Of a stretch of DNA of 64,000 nucleotides, positions 1-8,850 are shown piece after piece. The notes below the pieces were generated by a model. It made no database searches, was not told the origin of the DNA, and saw only the letters and a program-made list of their open reading frames with translations. Numbering within the stretch: the stretch's first letter is position 1; each line of letters starts with the position of its first letter. The position numbers were made by a program, and so were the translations under genes. This DNA comes from a bacterium (GTDB lineage Bacteria; Bacillota; Clostridia; Oscillospirales; Acutalibacteraceae). Location: the NCBI GenBank assembly GCA_022774755.1, contig JALFLK010000010.1, forward strand, positions 1 to 64,000. The letters are read 5' to 3'.

Positions 1-497
1 TTAAGAGCATTTGCTCTCTTTTGGGTTTTTTTAATGGAATCTGCAAGACGGTAAACGCTGTTTTCAATCTCGGCAAGCTCAACCGTAAGCTGTTTAACTT
101 CGCTGAACTTCAAATGAGCGTTATCCAAAGCCGTATCCGTCAAATATAAGCCGTAGGTGAGGTTGTGCTTAACAACGGGTTTAATGGTCAGAATAGGAAT
201 TTCAACGCCCATAACGCTTCTGTAATCAAGCTTCAAACTGTTTTCAACCGGAACAGCTCTGGCAATTTCGTTGCAAAATCCGTGGGTAATGTTTGCTGTC
301 TGCAAAGCAAGATACGCTTCCTCATAAGCAGAGTCAATTTTACCCTGTATTTCGTTTGCCTTGTCAATAAGGTTCATCATTTCACGGATAAGAATATTAC
401 GCTTTCTATCCATCAATTCGTAGCCTATTTTTGCCAAAGCAAGCGATTTTTTTGTATTCATTAAGTTACCCTTTGTAGGTACAGCCTGAATAGCCAT
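1..497 (-). CDS. ntpD: V/A-type ATP synthase subunit D, partial (3' end outside window)
   Basis: Subunit D is the central-stalk coiled-coil protein of the V/A-type rotary ATPase. The frame opens at ATG 497 with MAIQAVPTKGNL, preceded by an AAGGGGTG ribosome binding site. It stays open to the window edge, so about 165 residues are visible and the stop lies outside. The family's long N-terminal helix (KKSLALAKIGYELMDRKRN) and the C-terminal KKTQKRANAL stretch, which corresponds to the conserved RRVNALE motif, are both present. It is the last visible gene of the operon, 58 nt after subunit B. The ORF track missed it because it runs off the edge. Confidence 0.9.
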   Translation of the reverse strand, partial: MAIQAVPTKGNLMNTKKSLALAKIGYELMDRKRNILIREMMNLIDKANEIQGKIDSAYEEAYLALQTANITHGFCNEIARAVPVENSLKLDYRSVMGVEIPILTIKPVVKHNLTYGLYLTDTALDNAHLKFSEVKQLTVELAEIENSVYRLADSIKKTQKRANAL

Positions 498-555
498 AAT
501 AATGAACACCCCTTTAATTTAATAAGATATTTCTTGCTCCGAATTAAGCAGTCGG

Positions 556-1947
556 TTACTTGTCCTCTGATGTTCTGTCAACATAATACTTGTCAAGCAC
601 AGCGTCGTCAACACGGTCAAGCTCTGCTCTGGGCAGATATCCCAAAAGCTCCCAGCCCAAGTCAAGGCTTTGCTGAATGGTTCTGTTTTCGTTAAAGCCC
701 TGGTTAATGAACTTTGACTCAAACTTTTTGCCGAATTCAATGTACTTTTTATCTGTGGGAGAAAGCTCCTCCTCACCGATAACGGAAGCAAGTGAACGAG
801 CGTCTATAACCTTTGCATACGAAGCGAAAAGCTGGTTTGCAAGGGGAGAGTGGTCAGCCCTTGTAAAGCCCTCGCCGATACCGTCCTTCATAAGTCGTGA
901 AAGGGACGGCAGTACGCTTACGGGCGGATAAAGCCCCTGTCCCTGAAGCTGACGGTCAAGAACTATCTGACCCTCGGTGATATATCCAGTTAGGTCGGGG
1001 ATAGGATGAGTAATATCATCGTTAGGCATAGTTAAAATCGGAATCTGGGTAACCGAACCGGGGTGTCCTTTAATCATACCTGCACGCTCATAAAGAGAAG
1101 CAAGGTCAGAGTAAAGGTAACCGGGGTAGCCTTTTCTTCCGGGAATTTCACCTTTTGACGAGCTGAACTCACGCAGTGCCTCAGCGTAAGAAGTCATATC
1201 CGTCATTATTACAAGAATGTGCATATCCAGCTCAAAAGCAAGATATTCGGCAATTGTCAAGGCGCATCGTGGAGTAAGAGTTCTTTCTATAATCGGGTCA
1301 TTAGAAAGGTTCAAAAGCATTACAACATGAGATAAAACTCCGCTTTCTTCAAAAGACTTTCTGAAATACTCCGCCACGTCTTTCTGAACGCCCATTGCGG
1401 CAAACACAACGCCGAAATTATTGCTGTCGGCTCCGGTAATTTTTGCCTGCCTTACAATCTGAACGGCAAGGTCATTGTGACTCATACCTGAACCGGAGAA
1501 AATCGGCAGCTTCTGACCTCTGATAAGAGTCATAAGCACATCAATAGATGAAATACCGGTATTGATGTAGTTTTTAGGGTAAACACGGGATACAGGGTTA
1601 ATGGGAGTGCCGTTAATGTCCGCCTTTTTCTCGGGATAAATATCGCCCAAGCCGTCAATAGGTCTTCCTGCGCCGTCAAGGACTCTGCCCATAATTTCGG
1701 GAGAAAGGGGCATCTCCATTGGGTGACCGGTAAGCCTTGTTCTTGCGTTTTTAAGGCTTATGCGCCTTGTGCCCTCAAAAACCTGAACAACAATCCTGTC
1801 GCCCTCAATCTGAACTACACGACCCTGTCGTTTTGTGCCGTCTTCCAGCTGAATGTCAACAATCTCCTCAAAGGAAACGCCCTTAACACCGTCAATTACA
1901 ATAAGCGAGCCGTTAATCTCTTTAACGCCTACATAATCTATAACCAT
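556..1947 (-). CDS. ntpB: V/A-type ATP synthase subunit B
   Basis: This is the non-catalytic nucleotide-binding subunit that alternates with A in the A3B3 head. The 463-residue length is normal for the family. The sequence carries the expected beta-barrel start, the [13 protein letters not shown] motif near residue 90, [11 protein letters not shown] where catalytic subunits have a P-loop, and the [12 protein letters not shown] segment that lines the A/B interface. The start at ATG 1947 has AAGGAGG eight bases upstream. It lies 12 nt downstream of subunit A and is surely co-transcribed with it. The altered P-loop is typical of B subunits, not a defect. Confidence 0.96.
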   Translation of the reverse strand: MVIDYVGVKEINGSLIVIDGVKGVSFEEIVDIQLEDGTKRQGRVVQIEGDRIVVQVFEGTRRISLKNARTRLTGHPMEMPLSPEIMGRVLDGAGRPIDGLGDIYPEKKADINGTPINPVSRVYPKNYINTGISSIDVLMTLIRGQKLPIFSGSGMSHNDLAVQIVRQAKITGADSNNFGVVFAAMGVQKDVAEYFRKSFEESGVLSHVVMLLNLSNDPIIERTLTPRCALTIAEYLAFELDMHILVIMTDMTSYAEALREFSSSKGEIPGRKGYPGYLYSDLASLYERAGMIKGHPGSVTQIPILTMPNDDITHPIPDLTGYITEGQIVLDRQLQGQGLYPPVSVLPSLSRLMKDGIGEGFTRADHSPLANQLFASYAKVIDARSLASVIGEEELSPTDKKYIEFGKKFESKFINQGFNENRTIQQSLDLGWELLGYLPRAELDRVDDAVLDKYYVDRTSEDK

Positions 1948-1959
1948 TGCGCTTCCTCC

Positions 1960-3714
1960 TTACTTTAATATTGACGATATTTTTTCGTCTATATCTGCAA
2001 TATAATCATCAAACATTTCAAGCTTGTTGTTTGGAATATCATACTTCATTTTTGTGAGCTTATCGAAAAGTCCCAGCTTAAGAATTTTTGAAATGGGAAC
2101 CTCGGTAGAGATAACCTGCTTTGCCCTTTTGTGAAGATGAAGAATTGTTTTCATCATCAGCTTTTGCTTTTCAAGAGGAACATAGGTATCCTCAGGGTGA
2201 AAAGCGTTTTGCTGTAAAAATCCAACTCTGATAACTCTTGCAGTTTCAATTACCAGCTTTTGGTCGTCGGGCAGAACATCCGAGCCGATAAGCTTTACGA
2301 TTTCCATAAGCTGGTTTTCTTCCTGAAGCAAAGAGGCAATCTGCGTACGGTATTTAATGAATTCTTCGCCCTCGTTTTCTGCAAACCAAGGGTCAAGGTC
2401 GTTAAAATACTCGCTGTAGCTGTCAATCCAGTTAATAGCCGGGTAATGACGAGAGTAAGCCAAAGCTTTATCAAGCGCCCAGAAACATCTGGTAAAACGC
2501 TTGGTGTTCTGGGTTACAGGCTCAGAGAAGTCGGAGCCTTGGGGCGACACGGCGCCTATAAGCGTAACGGAGCCTTCCTTTCCGCACAATGCGTTTGCAC
2601 GGCCGCCTCTCTCGTAAAATTCTGCAAGACGAGAGGGAAGATATGCCGGGAAGCCTTCTTCGGCAGGCATTTCTTCAAGTCGTCCCGAAATCTCACGAAG
2701 AGCCTCTGCCCAACGAGAGGTAGAGTCAGCCATCATAGCAACGTGATAGCCCATATCTCTGTAATATTCCGCAAGGGTAATGCCTGTGTAAATAGAAGCC
2801 TCACGGGCGGCAACAGGCATATTTGAAGTGTTTGCAATAAGTACGGTTCTGTCGGTCATAGGTCTTTGAGACTTAGGGTCAACAAGCTCAGAGAATTCCT
2901 CAAGAACCTGGCTCATCTCGTTACCACGCTCACCGCATCCCACATATATGATTATGTCGGCGTCGCACCACTTTGCAAGCTGATGCTGGGTCATTGTTTT
3001 ACCTGTTCCGAATCCTCCGGGGATAGCCGCAGTACCGCCCTTTGCTATGGGAAAAAGCGTATCAATTACACGCTGACCGGTAATAAGCGGAACGGAGGGG
3101 GAAAGCATCTCTTTAACGGGACGGGCAGTTCTGATAGGCCACTTCTGACAAAGGGTAAGATTGTGGTCAACGCCTCTGTCGTCTTTAATAACGGCAACGG
3201 TGTCAAATAATCTATAGCGTCCGTTTGGCATAACCTCTGCAACGGTTCCGGATAATTCAGGAGGAACCATCAGTCTGTGTTCAATAATCGGGGTTTCGGG
3301 TAAGGTTGCGTATATATCACCGCCGTTAAGCCTGTCGCCAACCTTTACCTTGAGGGTTACATCCCAAAGCTTTTCATCGTCTAATGCAGAAACAGAAGAG
3401 CCCCTGCTGATAAATGCGCCGGCTTGCTTTTCAATTTCAGCCAGCGGACGCTCAATGCCGTCAAAAATATTATCAAGTATTCCGGGACCTAACAGCACAT
3501 TCATAGGCGCTCCGGTACCGACGATAGGGTCGCCGGGTTTAAGACCTGTTGTTTCCTCATAAACCTGAACGGTTGTGGCGTCGTCGGTAATACCGATAAT
3601 TTCGCCTACAAGCTTGTCGTCGCCCACATATACCATTTCCATCATTTGGAATCCCGTGGGACCTTTAACGGTAACAACAGGACCGTTAATACCGTAAATT
3701 ACATTTTTTTCCAT
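1960..3714 (-). CDS. ntpA: V/A-type ATP synthase catalytic subunit A
   Basis: This is the catalytic subunit of the rotary ATPase head. I use ATG 3714 ([16 protein letters not shown], 584 aa) rather than the longer ORF, because this start matches the family's N-terminus and has an AAAGAGATG ribosome site upstream. Visible landmarks are the P-loop [10 protein letters not shown], the Walker B-like region around [13 protein letters not shown], the [22 protein letters not shown] block, and the non-homologous insertion ([12 protein letters not shown]) that separates A from F-type beta subunits. The start follows the fold-back element that separates it from subunit E. Confidence 0.96.
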   Translation of the reverse strand: MEKNVIYGINGPVVTVKGPTGFQMMEMVYVGDDKLVGEIIGITDDATTVQVYEETTGLKPGDPIVGTGAPMNVLLGPGILDNIFDGIERPLAEIEKQAGAFISRGSSVSALDDEKLWDVTLKVKVGDRLNGGDIYATLPETPIIEHRLMVPPELSGTVAEVMPNGRYRLFDTVAVIKDDRGVDHNLTLCQKWPIRTARPVKEMLSPSVPLITGQRVIDTLFPIAKGGTAAIPGGFGTGKTMTQHQLAKWCDADIIIYVGCGERGNEMSQVLEEFSELVDPKSQRPMTDRTVLIANTSNMPVAAREASIYTGITLAEYYRDMGYHVAMMADSTSRWAEALREISGRLEEMPAEEGFPAYLPSRLAEFYERGGRANALCGKEGSVTLIGAVSPQGSDFSEPVTQNTKRFTRCFWALDKALAYSRHYPAINWIDSYSEYFNDLDPWFAENEGEEFIKYRTQIASLLQEENQLMEIVKLIGSDVLPDDQKLVIETARVIRVGFLQQNAFHPEDTYVPLEKQKLMMKTILHLHKRAKQVISTEVPISKILKLGLFDKLTKMKYDIPNNKLEMFDDYIADIDEKISSILK

Positions 3715-3747
3715 ATAATCATCTCTTTTTCTGGGATTCAAGTTCTA

Positions 3748-3904
3748 TACTAAAACCTAATCAAAAACTAAAATGTCTTTTTGGCATATTTTCTGTCATA
3801 CTTCGTGAGCCGTTCTCAATATGCGTCAGCATTTCTGCGGAATCTCACTTGTCTGGCAAAAATATGCTCAAAAGTCTTATAAAGCTTTTAATCAGGTTTT
3901 AGTA
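3748..3904 (-). repeat. Long fold-back (inverted-repeat) element between ntpE and ntpA
   Basis: The 45-base left arm (3748-3792) and 46-base right arm (3859-3904) are near-perfect inverted copies. They share TACTAAAACCT at the tips and AAAATATGC at the inner ends. The roughly 66-base centre is itself partly self-complementary (GTGAG/CTCAC). The right tip touches the stop codon of ntpE, and the left tip ends just upstream of the ntpA ribosome site. In the operon mRNA it would form one long hairpin. It looks like a MITE-type insertion or an mRNA-processing hairpin. No coding sequence is apparent inside. Confidence 0.8.
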
Positions 3905-4498
3905 TTACATTACCTTTAAATTGGAATTTTCAATAAACCATTCCTTCTGATTTTCAAGCTTGCTGTCAAGAGTTTCGTCGGCAATAACGCCCTCTTCAGG
4001 GCAAAAAACCTTAATTCCGCCGATTTTAATTTCTGGGTCAGCCTCAACCGAAGTGTCTCCGGTAAAGCAAGCTTTAAGAGCATCGGAAAATCTTAAATCC
4101 TTATCACTTAAGTAAATTATACAATCCTTGCCGTCAAACATTTTTGCAATTTTTTTTGTCTGCTCAACAAGCTTTTCTTTATATTCGTCAGTAGAGGTAT
4201 AAGCGTTCAGCTTAGCCAGAGCTTTCTCAAAAACAGTTCTCATCATATGATTTCTCTTTACAAAAAGCTCATCCTGACTTTGCTTTTCTTTTTTAGCCAA
4301 ATCTCTTGTTACCGACGCTTTTTTAGCATCCATTTCCTTGTGAATCAGCACATAAGCGTCCTGCAATCCCTCTTCTTCCGCCTTTTTCATTTCTTCGGCT
4401 CTGAATCTCTCAATTTCATTTTCCATATCCTGCTTTTGGCGGTCGGCGTACCTCTGAATTGCGTTCAAGAAATTATTGGTTTTAGTAGATTCGTTCAT
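3905..4498 (-). CDS. ntpE: V/A-type ATP synthase subunit E (peripheral stalk)
   Basis: The 197-residue product has the family plan. The N-terminal ~100 residues form a highly charged coiled coil (QDMENEIERFRAEEMKKAEEEG). A globular C-terminal domain ends in the GGIKVFCPEEGVIADETLDSKLE block that binds the head. With the H/G-type subunit it forms the peripheral stalk. The start has CGAGGTG upstream. It lies 53 nt after subunit F, and its stop codon abuts the fold-back element. Confidence 0.92.
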   Translation of the reverse strand: MNESTKTNNFLNAIQRYADRQKQDMENEIERFRAEEMKKAEEEGLQDAYVLIHKEMDAKKASVTRDLAKKEKQSQDELFVKRNHMMRTVFEKALAKLNAYTSTDEYKEKLVEQTKKIAKMFDGKDCIIYLSDKDLRFSDALKACFTGDTSVEADPEIKIGGIKVFCPEEGVIADETLDSKLENQKEWFIENSNLKVM

Positions 4499-4551
4499 TT
4501 ATAACACCTCGTTATATGTTTGGTGCAGTATGGTGCAGAATAGTCGTATAA

Positions 4552-4860
4552 TCAAAGCTTGACGCCGATTGCGTCCTGAACATACTTTGTAATACTGTCC
4601 TTTGTTCTTCCGTTTCCGTGACGGTCGGGTATTTCAACAATCAAAGGCTGTTTTCTGTTCAGCTTTAAATCATACACAAGCTCGGGACAAAGAGAAACAA
4701 GCCTTTCTGTCATAAGAATTACTGCAACATCAGGCATATTCATTGCTTTTTCAAGCTCTGCCCTGACCTCTTCGTCCTTATGGATTACAACGCCCTCAAT
4801 TCCGGCAAGGCGCATACCCATCATAGTGTCAACATTATCGCTGATAAGATAAAATTTCAT
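4552..4860 (-). CDS. ntpF: V/A-type ATP synthase subunit F (called NtpG in Enterococcus)
   Basis: This 102-residue protein has the F-subunit fold and starts MKFYLISDNVDTMMGMRLAGIEG. The family shows the same D..T..G.RLAG signature, followed by a conserved acidic region and PLIVEIPDRHG. The F subunit sits on the central stalk with D and stimulates ATPase activity. The ribosome site is AAAGGATATG. It lies 45 nt after subunit K. Naming differs between systems: this is the central-stalk F protein, not the peripheral-stalk NtpF of Enterococcus. Confidence 0.93.
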   Translation of the reverse strand: MKFYLISDNVDTMMGMRLAGIEGVVIHKDEEVRAELEKAMNMPDVAVILMTERLVSLCPELVYDLKLNRKQPLIVEIPDRHGNGRTKDSITKYVQDAIGVKL

Positions 4861-4905
4861 AAAATCATATCCTTTTACAGTTGTTAGGATAATCTCCCCA
4901 AAGCA

Positions 4906-5328
4906 TCAGCCTAATTTTGAGAGAATCATAATTGAAATAAGCAAACCGTAAAGTGCGCAGCCTTCGCCCAAAGCAACGAAAATCATAGATTTACCGAAGT
5001 TCTTGGGGTCTTCGCTTGTTGCACCGATAGCTGCCGGTGCAGCGCCGCCAACGGCAATACCGCCGCCGATACAGGAAAGACCTGTTGCAATTCCTGCGCC
5101 GATTAAACCAAATCCCAGGTCACCGCCTGCCGAAGCAGTTGCTTCTGCCGCATTTGCAAACATAGGGAAGATAAAGCAGAGCGCAAATACTGCGCAGAAA
5201 GAGGTCAGCTGCATATATACTGTCTTTTTTGGACTTTTTCCGTTCTGGAACGCTTTAACTGCAAGCACCACGGAAAGAACGAGAAAAATCACGGGTAAAG
5301 TCAACATCACAAAATCAAAAATAGTCAT
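4906..5328 (-). CDS. ntpK: V/A-type ATP synthase subunit K (membrane rotor proteolipid)
   Basis: This is the c-ring subunit. I choose ATG 5328 (MTIFDFVMLTLPVIF, 140 aa), seven bases after GGAGGTT; the longer ORF has no ribosome site. Four hydrophobic segments are visible at about residues 5-27, 38-57, 66-94 and 112-138. The third is glycine-rich (GGGIAVGGAAPAAIG). The last carries the ion-binding glutamate in ALGEGCALYGLL. The N-terminal pair lacks both the glycine pattern and a carboxylate, so there is one ion site per four-helix protein. The upstream leader is AT-rich, which may raise translation of this multi-copy subunit. Confidence 0.92.
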   Translation of the reverse strand: MTIFDFVMLTLPVIFLVLSVVLAVKAFQNGKSPKKTVYMQLTSFCAVFALCFIFPMFANAAEATASAGGDLGFGLIGAGIATGLSCIGGGIAVGGAAPAAIGATSEDPKNFGKSMIFVALGEGCALYGLLISIMILSKLG

Positions 5329-5415
5329 AGTGAAACCTCCAAAAAATTTTTTTATATGTAACCGCTGCCGCTTAAAAATCAGCCGCATCGGTTGTTTGTA
5401 ACACATCTGCAACGC

Positions 5416-7359
5416 TTATGCGTTGTTATCGTTAAGTCTTACAGGCTCATAGGGTCTGCCGTCGCCGGTATAAAATCTGCTGAACATCTCGTAATACTCA
5501 AGTCTTAATACCTGAATTGCAACAAGAAGTGCCTCAAGTCCCAAAACAACAAAGTTGCCAAGTACAACGATTATCCAGTATCCTATTCCGCCTGACATTT
5601 CTGCCATAACGAAAACAACCTCCATCATACCTGCGTGAACAAGCACAAAAGCACCCACTCTTAAAAAGCTCATTGTATTTGTAACATAGCTTAAAAGAAC
5701 TTCAAAAAGCTCAAAAAAGTTATCAACCAAAAATTCTCCTGGCTTTTCGGGCATCCAGTTTTTGTTTCCGTTTACAAGCTTAATAAGGGGCTCACGAATA
5801 TAAAGCAGAATAAGCGGAAGAACTATAAGTCCCAAAACATATCCCACGGACATAATCGGGATTCCCAGCAAAAGCTGGCATACAATTCCGCCCACAAGAG
5901 CTGTATAAAAAACAAGTCCGCATATTCCGTTTACTCCGAATATAGCCTCGCCGGGATTTTTTTGCTTAAACTTGCTGTATATGCCCATAATTATTGCGGC
6001 TATCAAAAGCACAATACCGATTCCAACAGCAAAATATATGATGTAGTTGGTCATCGACGGCGCCATAACCTCAATGGGTTTTTCCTCAAAGCCGAAAAGT
6101 GCTTTATAAAGCGGGTCCAGCATATGTTCAAATCCGAACACACTGCCGAAAATACATCCGAATATCGCCGAGGTGATACCGCAGGGAACAAGTATTTTTC
6201 CGATTTTCATACGCTTCAGCTTCCACATCAGAAGTCCCGCTATTGAAAGGACAATGCCGTGTCCCACATCTGCAAACATTATTCCGAACAATACAACATA
6301 GGTCATAGCTACAAAAGGAGTCGGGTCAATTTCGTTGTATCTCGGTACACCGAACATCTCGGTGTAAAATTCAAAGGGACGAAAGAAAAAGTTGTTTTTA
6401 AGTCTTACGGGAGGCGAGTGTTTAAGCTCATCCTTGCCGTCAACAAATTCCGTTTCAACGCTTTCTATTTTTTCAAGCTCGCCCTTAAGCTTTTCCGTAT
6501 ATTCCTTTGGAATCCAGCCCACAATGCAAAAACCTTTGCCGTGATAGGTAAGCGCTTTTGATTTTATGGTTGAAAACAGGCTCAGCTGAGAAAGCATTGA
6601 GTAATACTTTAAAATATTCAGCTTGTTGTCCTGCTTGTATTTGTTCAATGCGTCAACCGCTTTATTGTACCGGCTTTCATAATCAGGAAGCTCTTTTGTC
6701 AGCTTGTCGTAATACTCTTTCGGTGTTGCGTCAAGTCCGCTTATATCGCATTGTTCAAAATACAGTCCCGAGAAAATTCTGTCTATTTTATCCTCATATT
6801 CCCTGGGAGTAATATAAACACCCCAGTAGTAGTTTTCTTCCTCTGAACAAACAAAAAAGTTTACAAACGGATTATCATCATAATTAGACAGCTTTCCGTA
6901 GCTTTCTTTGGGAAGTCTTCCGAAGCAGGACTTAATATATTTGCACTTTGCAAGGTCGTCGAATTTTACATTCAAGCCGATAAAATGCTTTGCTCTCAAT
7001 ATATCCTGCTTTATGTCGTTTAACTTCATTCCTGCCGACGCAACGTCGTTTATCAGCAGGTCAATTTCACTGCAAATTTTCTTTGAACCGCCTATAAGCT
7101 CTTCGTCAGAGATTTTGAAGTCGTCAACATCAATATATTTCAACGGAAACTTGGCAAGCTCCAGAGAATTTCTCAGTTCAGCCAAAGGGTCTGCAAAAAC
7201 ATTGCCCGAGGGCATATGCTCAAAGTTTTTTGTGCTGGAATAAAAATCAGAAACTTCATCGGGATGAAAAACATGGGACTTACCCAAAACACCCACAGCT
7301 TGGTCAAAGTGTTCCACAAGGCCGACAATGCTAATCAATTTAATATCAGCTACAGCCAA
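5416..7359 (-). CDS. ntpI: V/A-type ATP synthase subunit I (membrane stator)
   Basis: This is the stator subunit equivalent to eukaryotic a. The soluble N-terminal ~330 residues bind the peripheral stalk, and the C-terminal half has about seven or eight membrane segments forming the ion half-channels. Recognisable are PTPFVAMTYVVLFGIMFADVGHG, in which FADVGHG is a family hallmark, and the conserved arginine helix near SFLRVGAFVLVHAGM. I move the start to TTG 7359 (MAVADIKLISIVG, 647 aa), because the track's GTG start lies inside the AAGAGGTG ribosome site. The stop codon falls in a small hairpin (CAACGC/GCGTTG). Confidence 0.94.
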   Translation of the reverse strand: MAVADIKLISIVGLVEHFDQAVGVLGKSHVFHPDEVSDFYSSTKNFEHMPSGNVFADPLAELRNSLELAKFPLKYIDVDDFKISDEELIGGSKKICSEIDLLINDVASAGMKLNDIKQDILRAKHFIGLNVKFDDLAKCKYIKSCFGRLPKESYGKLSNYDDNPFVNFFVCSEEENYYWGVYITPREYEDKIDRIFSGLYFEQCDISGLDATPKEYYDKLTKELPDYESRYNKAVDALNKYKQDNKLNILKYYSMLSQLSLFSTIKSKALTYHGKGFCIVGWIPKEYTEKLKGELEKIESVETEFVDGKDELKHSPPVRLKNNFFFRPFEFYTEMFGVPRYNEIDPTPFVAMTYVVLFGIMFADVGHGIVLSIAGLLMWKLKRMKIGKILVPCGITSAIFGCIFGSVFGFEHMLDPLYKALFGFEEKPIEVMAPSMTNYIIYFAVGIGIVLLIAAIIMGIYSKFKQKNPGEAIFGVNGICGLVFYTALVGGIVCQLLLGIPIMSVGYVLGLIVLPLILLYIREPLIKLVNGNKNWMPEKPGEFLVDNFFELFEVLLSYVTNTMSFLRVGAFVLVHAGMMEVVFVMAEMSGGIGYWIIVVLGNFVVLGLEALLVAIQVLRLEYYEMFSRFYTGDGRPYEPVRLNDNNA

Positions 7360-7397
7360 AATAATCACCTCTTTTAAATAATGTCAAATAGTCAGAA

Positions 7398-8441
7398 TCA
7401 GCTTTGATAAATAAGCAGGGATTCGATTTTTTTGCTGTCGACATTATATCTTACGCCCTCAATCAGGCAGGTAATGTTGGCAAGCTCCGTCTCTGCCGCA
7501 AACATATAAGAAATCATCACAGCCGCAGGGCTTGAGGAGTAGTATATGTTCTTAACCGCTTCTTTAAACCGCACCTTTGCAACAAGGCTTCCGGTGTAAA
7601 AATAGCTTGTTTTGTTTATAAAATAGCCTTGTTTCAGAGAACTCATAACGCCGAACGCCGACTTTGAGTCTTCTGCATTGCAAAGCATATCAATCTGTGC
7701 CTTTTTAAGCGAGCCGAAGGGAAGAAGATTTTTCTTGATTTCCTCAGGCTCCATATTATAGTACTTTTTAAGTCTTATAACTCTTGAAAAATTCTCGTAG
7801 TCAAGAATTGTATTGAAAAATGACAAAAGCCCGCCTTGCTCTTTTTTAGGGCAGTTCTTTTCTATTCCCTTATACAAATCACCGAAAACAAGGGTGTAAA
7901 GCTTGTTTTCAATCTCGGCAAGAGGAAGCCTGCCGTTTTCGTTGGGATGATATTGGGAAAGAATCTTGTAATAAGGCGATTTTTCAAGTGAAGCCAAAGC
8001 TTCGCTGTAATCCTTTGCCTTAGAAAGCTGAACATAATTTATTGTTGCGTGCTTTTCAAAATAAGCCGGAAAAGTGAAAATAAAATCTTCCGCCGACTTG
8101 GAATTTATAAGCGTCAGGTAATCGACAAGCAGAGAAACCTCAAGTCTGCGTGTTACAAAAGTAGAAAAGGTTGCTCCGACACTTGTTTCATAACTGCAAA
8201 GAGAGGAAAACTCGTAGTAAAGGTTCTGACGCAGGACTTTTTCAAGCATTCCTCTGTGCACATCACGCTCGTTAAGCTCCTTTAAGGCTCCTCCGTAGTG
8301 TGTATTGCCTTTCAGATAAACCATTATTTCAGCAACGGACTTGCAGTTTAAAAGGTTCTTATAGTCCTTTTCTTTCAGGCGTTTTCCGTATTTTGCCTTA
8401 GCCTTTGCAAACACAGCGTTGCTGGTGCTGTTTGAAGCCAT
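7398..8441 (-). CDS. ntpC: V/A-type ATP synthase subunit C
   Basis: Subunit C (the d subunit of eukaryotic V-ATPase) is the funnel that links the central stalk to the K ring. The 347-residue product, from ATG 8441 after GGGAGGTG, is of family size. It shows the helical pattern of the vATP-synt_AC39 family: an early AKAKAKYGKRL segment, the YEFSSLCSYETS region, and a C-terminal ISYMFAAETELANITCLIEG motif. That last motif matches the conserved ExExxN...IxxG pattern. Here the gene sits upstream of subunit I, unlike the usual I-K-E-C order. Confidence 0.9.
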   Translation of the reverse strand: MASNSTSNAVFAKAKAKYGKRLKEKDYKNLLNCKSVAEIMVYLKGNTHYGGALKELNERDVHRGMLEKVLRQNLYYEFSSLCSYETSVGATFSTFVTRRLEVSLLVDYLTLINSKSAEDFIFTFPAYFEKHATINYVQLSKAKDYSEALASLEKSPYYKILSQYHPNENGRLPLAEIENKLYTLVFGDLYKGIEKNCPKKEQGGLLSFFNTILDYENFSRVIRLKKYYNMEPEEIKKNLLPFGSLKKAQIDMLCNAEDSKSAFGVMSSLKQGYFINKTSYFYTGSLVAKVRFKEAVKNIYYSSSPAAVMISYMFAAETELANITCLIEGVRYNVDSKKIESLLIYQS

Positions 8442-8478
8442 TACACACACCTCCCATAATTAAAATGACAAAATGCGC

Positions 8479-8787
8479 TTACTCAATAACTCTTTTTACA
8501 ATTTCATCTACCCAAGCGTCACAGTTAAGGTTAAACTGCTCCTTAAGCTTAGAGAGTGCCTCCTGATGCTTTTTTACGCTTTCTTCCAATTGCTTTTCTG
8601 CTTTTTCCTGAGCCATTTGGTCGTTCTTTTTTGCTCTTATGCGAGCCTGCTCAACATACTCGTCGTGAACTTTCTTTCTCTGGAGTTCAATTTGCTCTTT
8701 AATACTTACTTTTTCCTGCTGTGCCTGTGCTTCCAGCTCCCGAGCTTTTTCGTCCATCTCGACAACCTTCTTAATCATATTTTGCAC
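8479..8787 (-). CDS. V/A-type ATP synthase subunit H/G-like (peripheral stalk)
   Basis: This is a small, almost entirely charged coiled-coil protein (KARELEAQAQQEKVSIKEQIELQ) of the V-type H/G family, the partner of subunit E in the peripheral stalk. I choose GTG 8787, because GGAGGTG lies six bases upstream and the longer ORF would start within that site. This gives about 102 aa; an ATG three codons later is an alternative. It is the first ATPase gene in transcription order. No clear promoter is visible in the 63 nt between it and the upstream PFL gene, so read-through from that operon is possible. Confidence 0.85.
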   Translation of the reverse strand: MQNMIKKVVEMDEKARELEAQAQQEKVSIKEQIELQRKKVHDEYVEQARIRAKKNDQMAQEKAEKQLEESVKKHQEALSKLKEQFNLNCDAWVDEIVKRVIE

Positions 8788-8850
8788 AAAAAACACCTCC
8801 AAATCAAATTAAAACAAAATCTGTGAAAGTTATATATAAAATCAGCAAAA

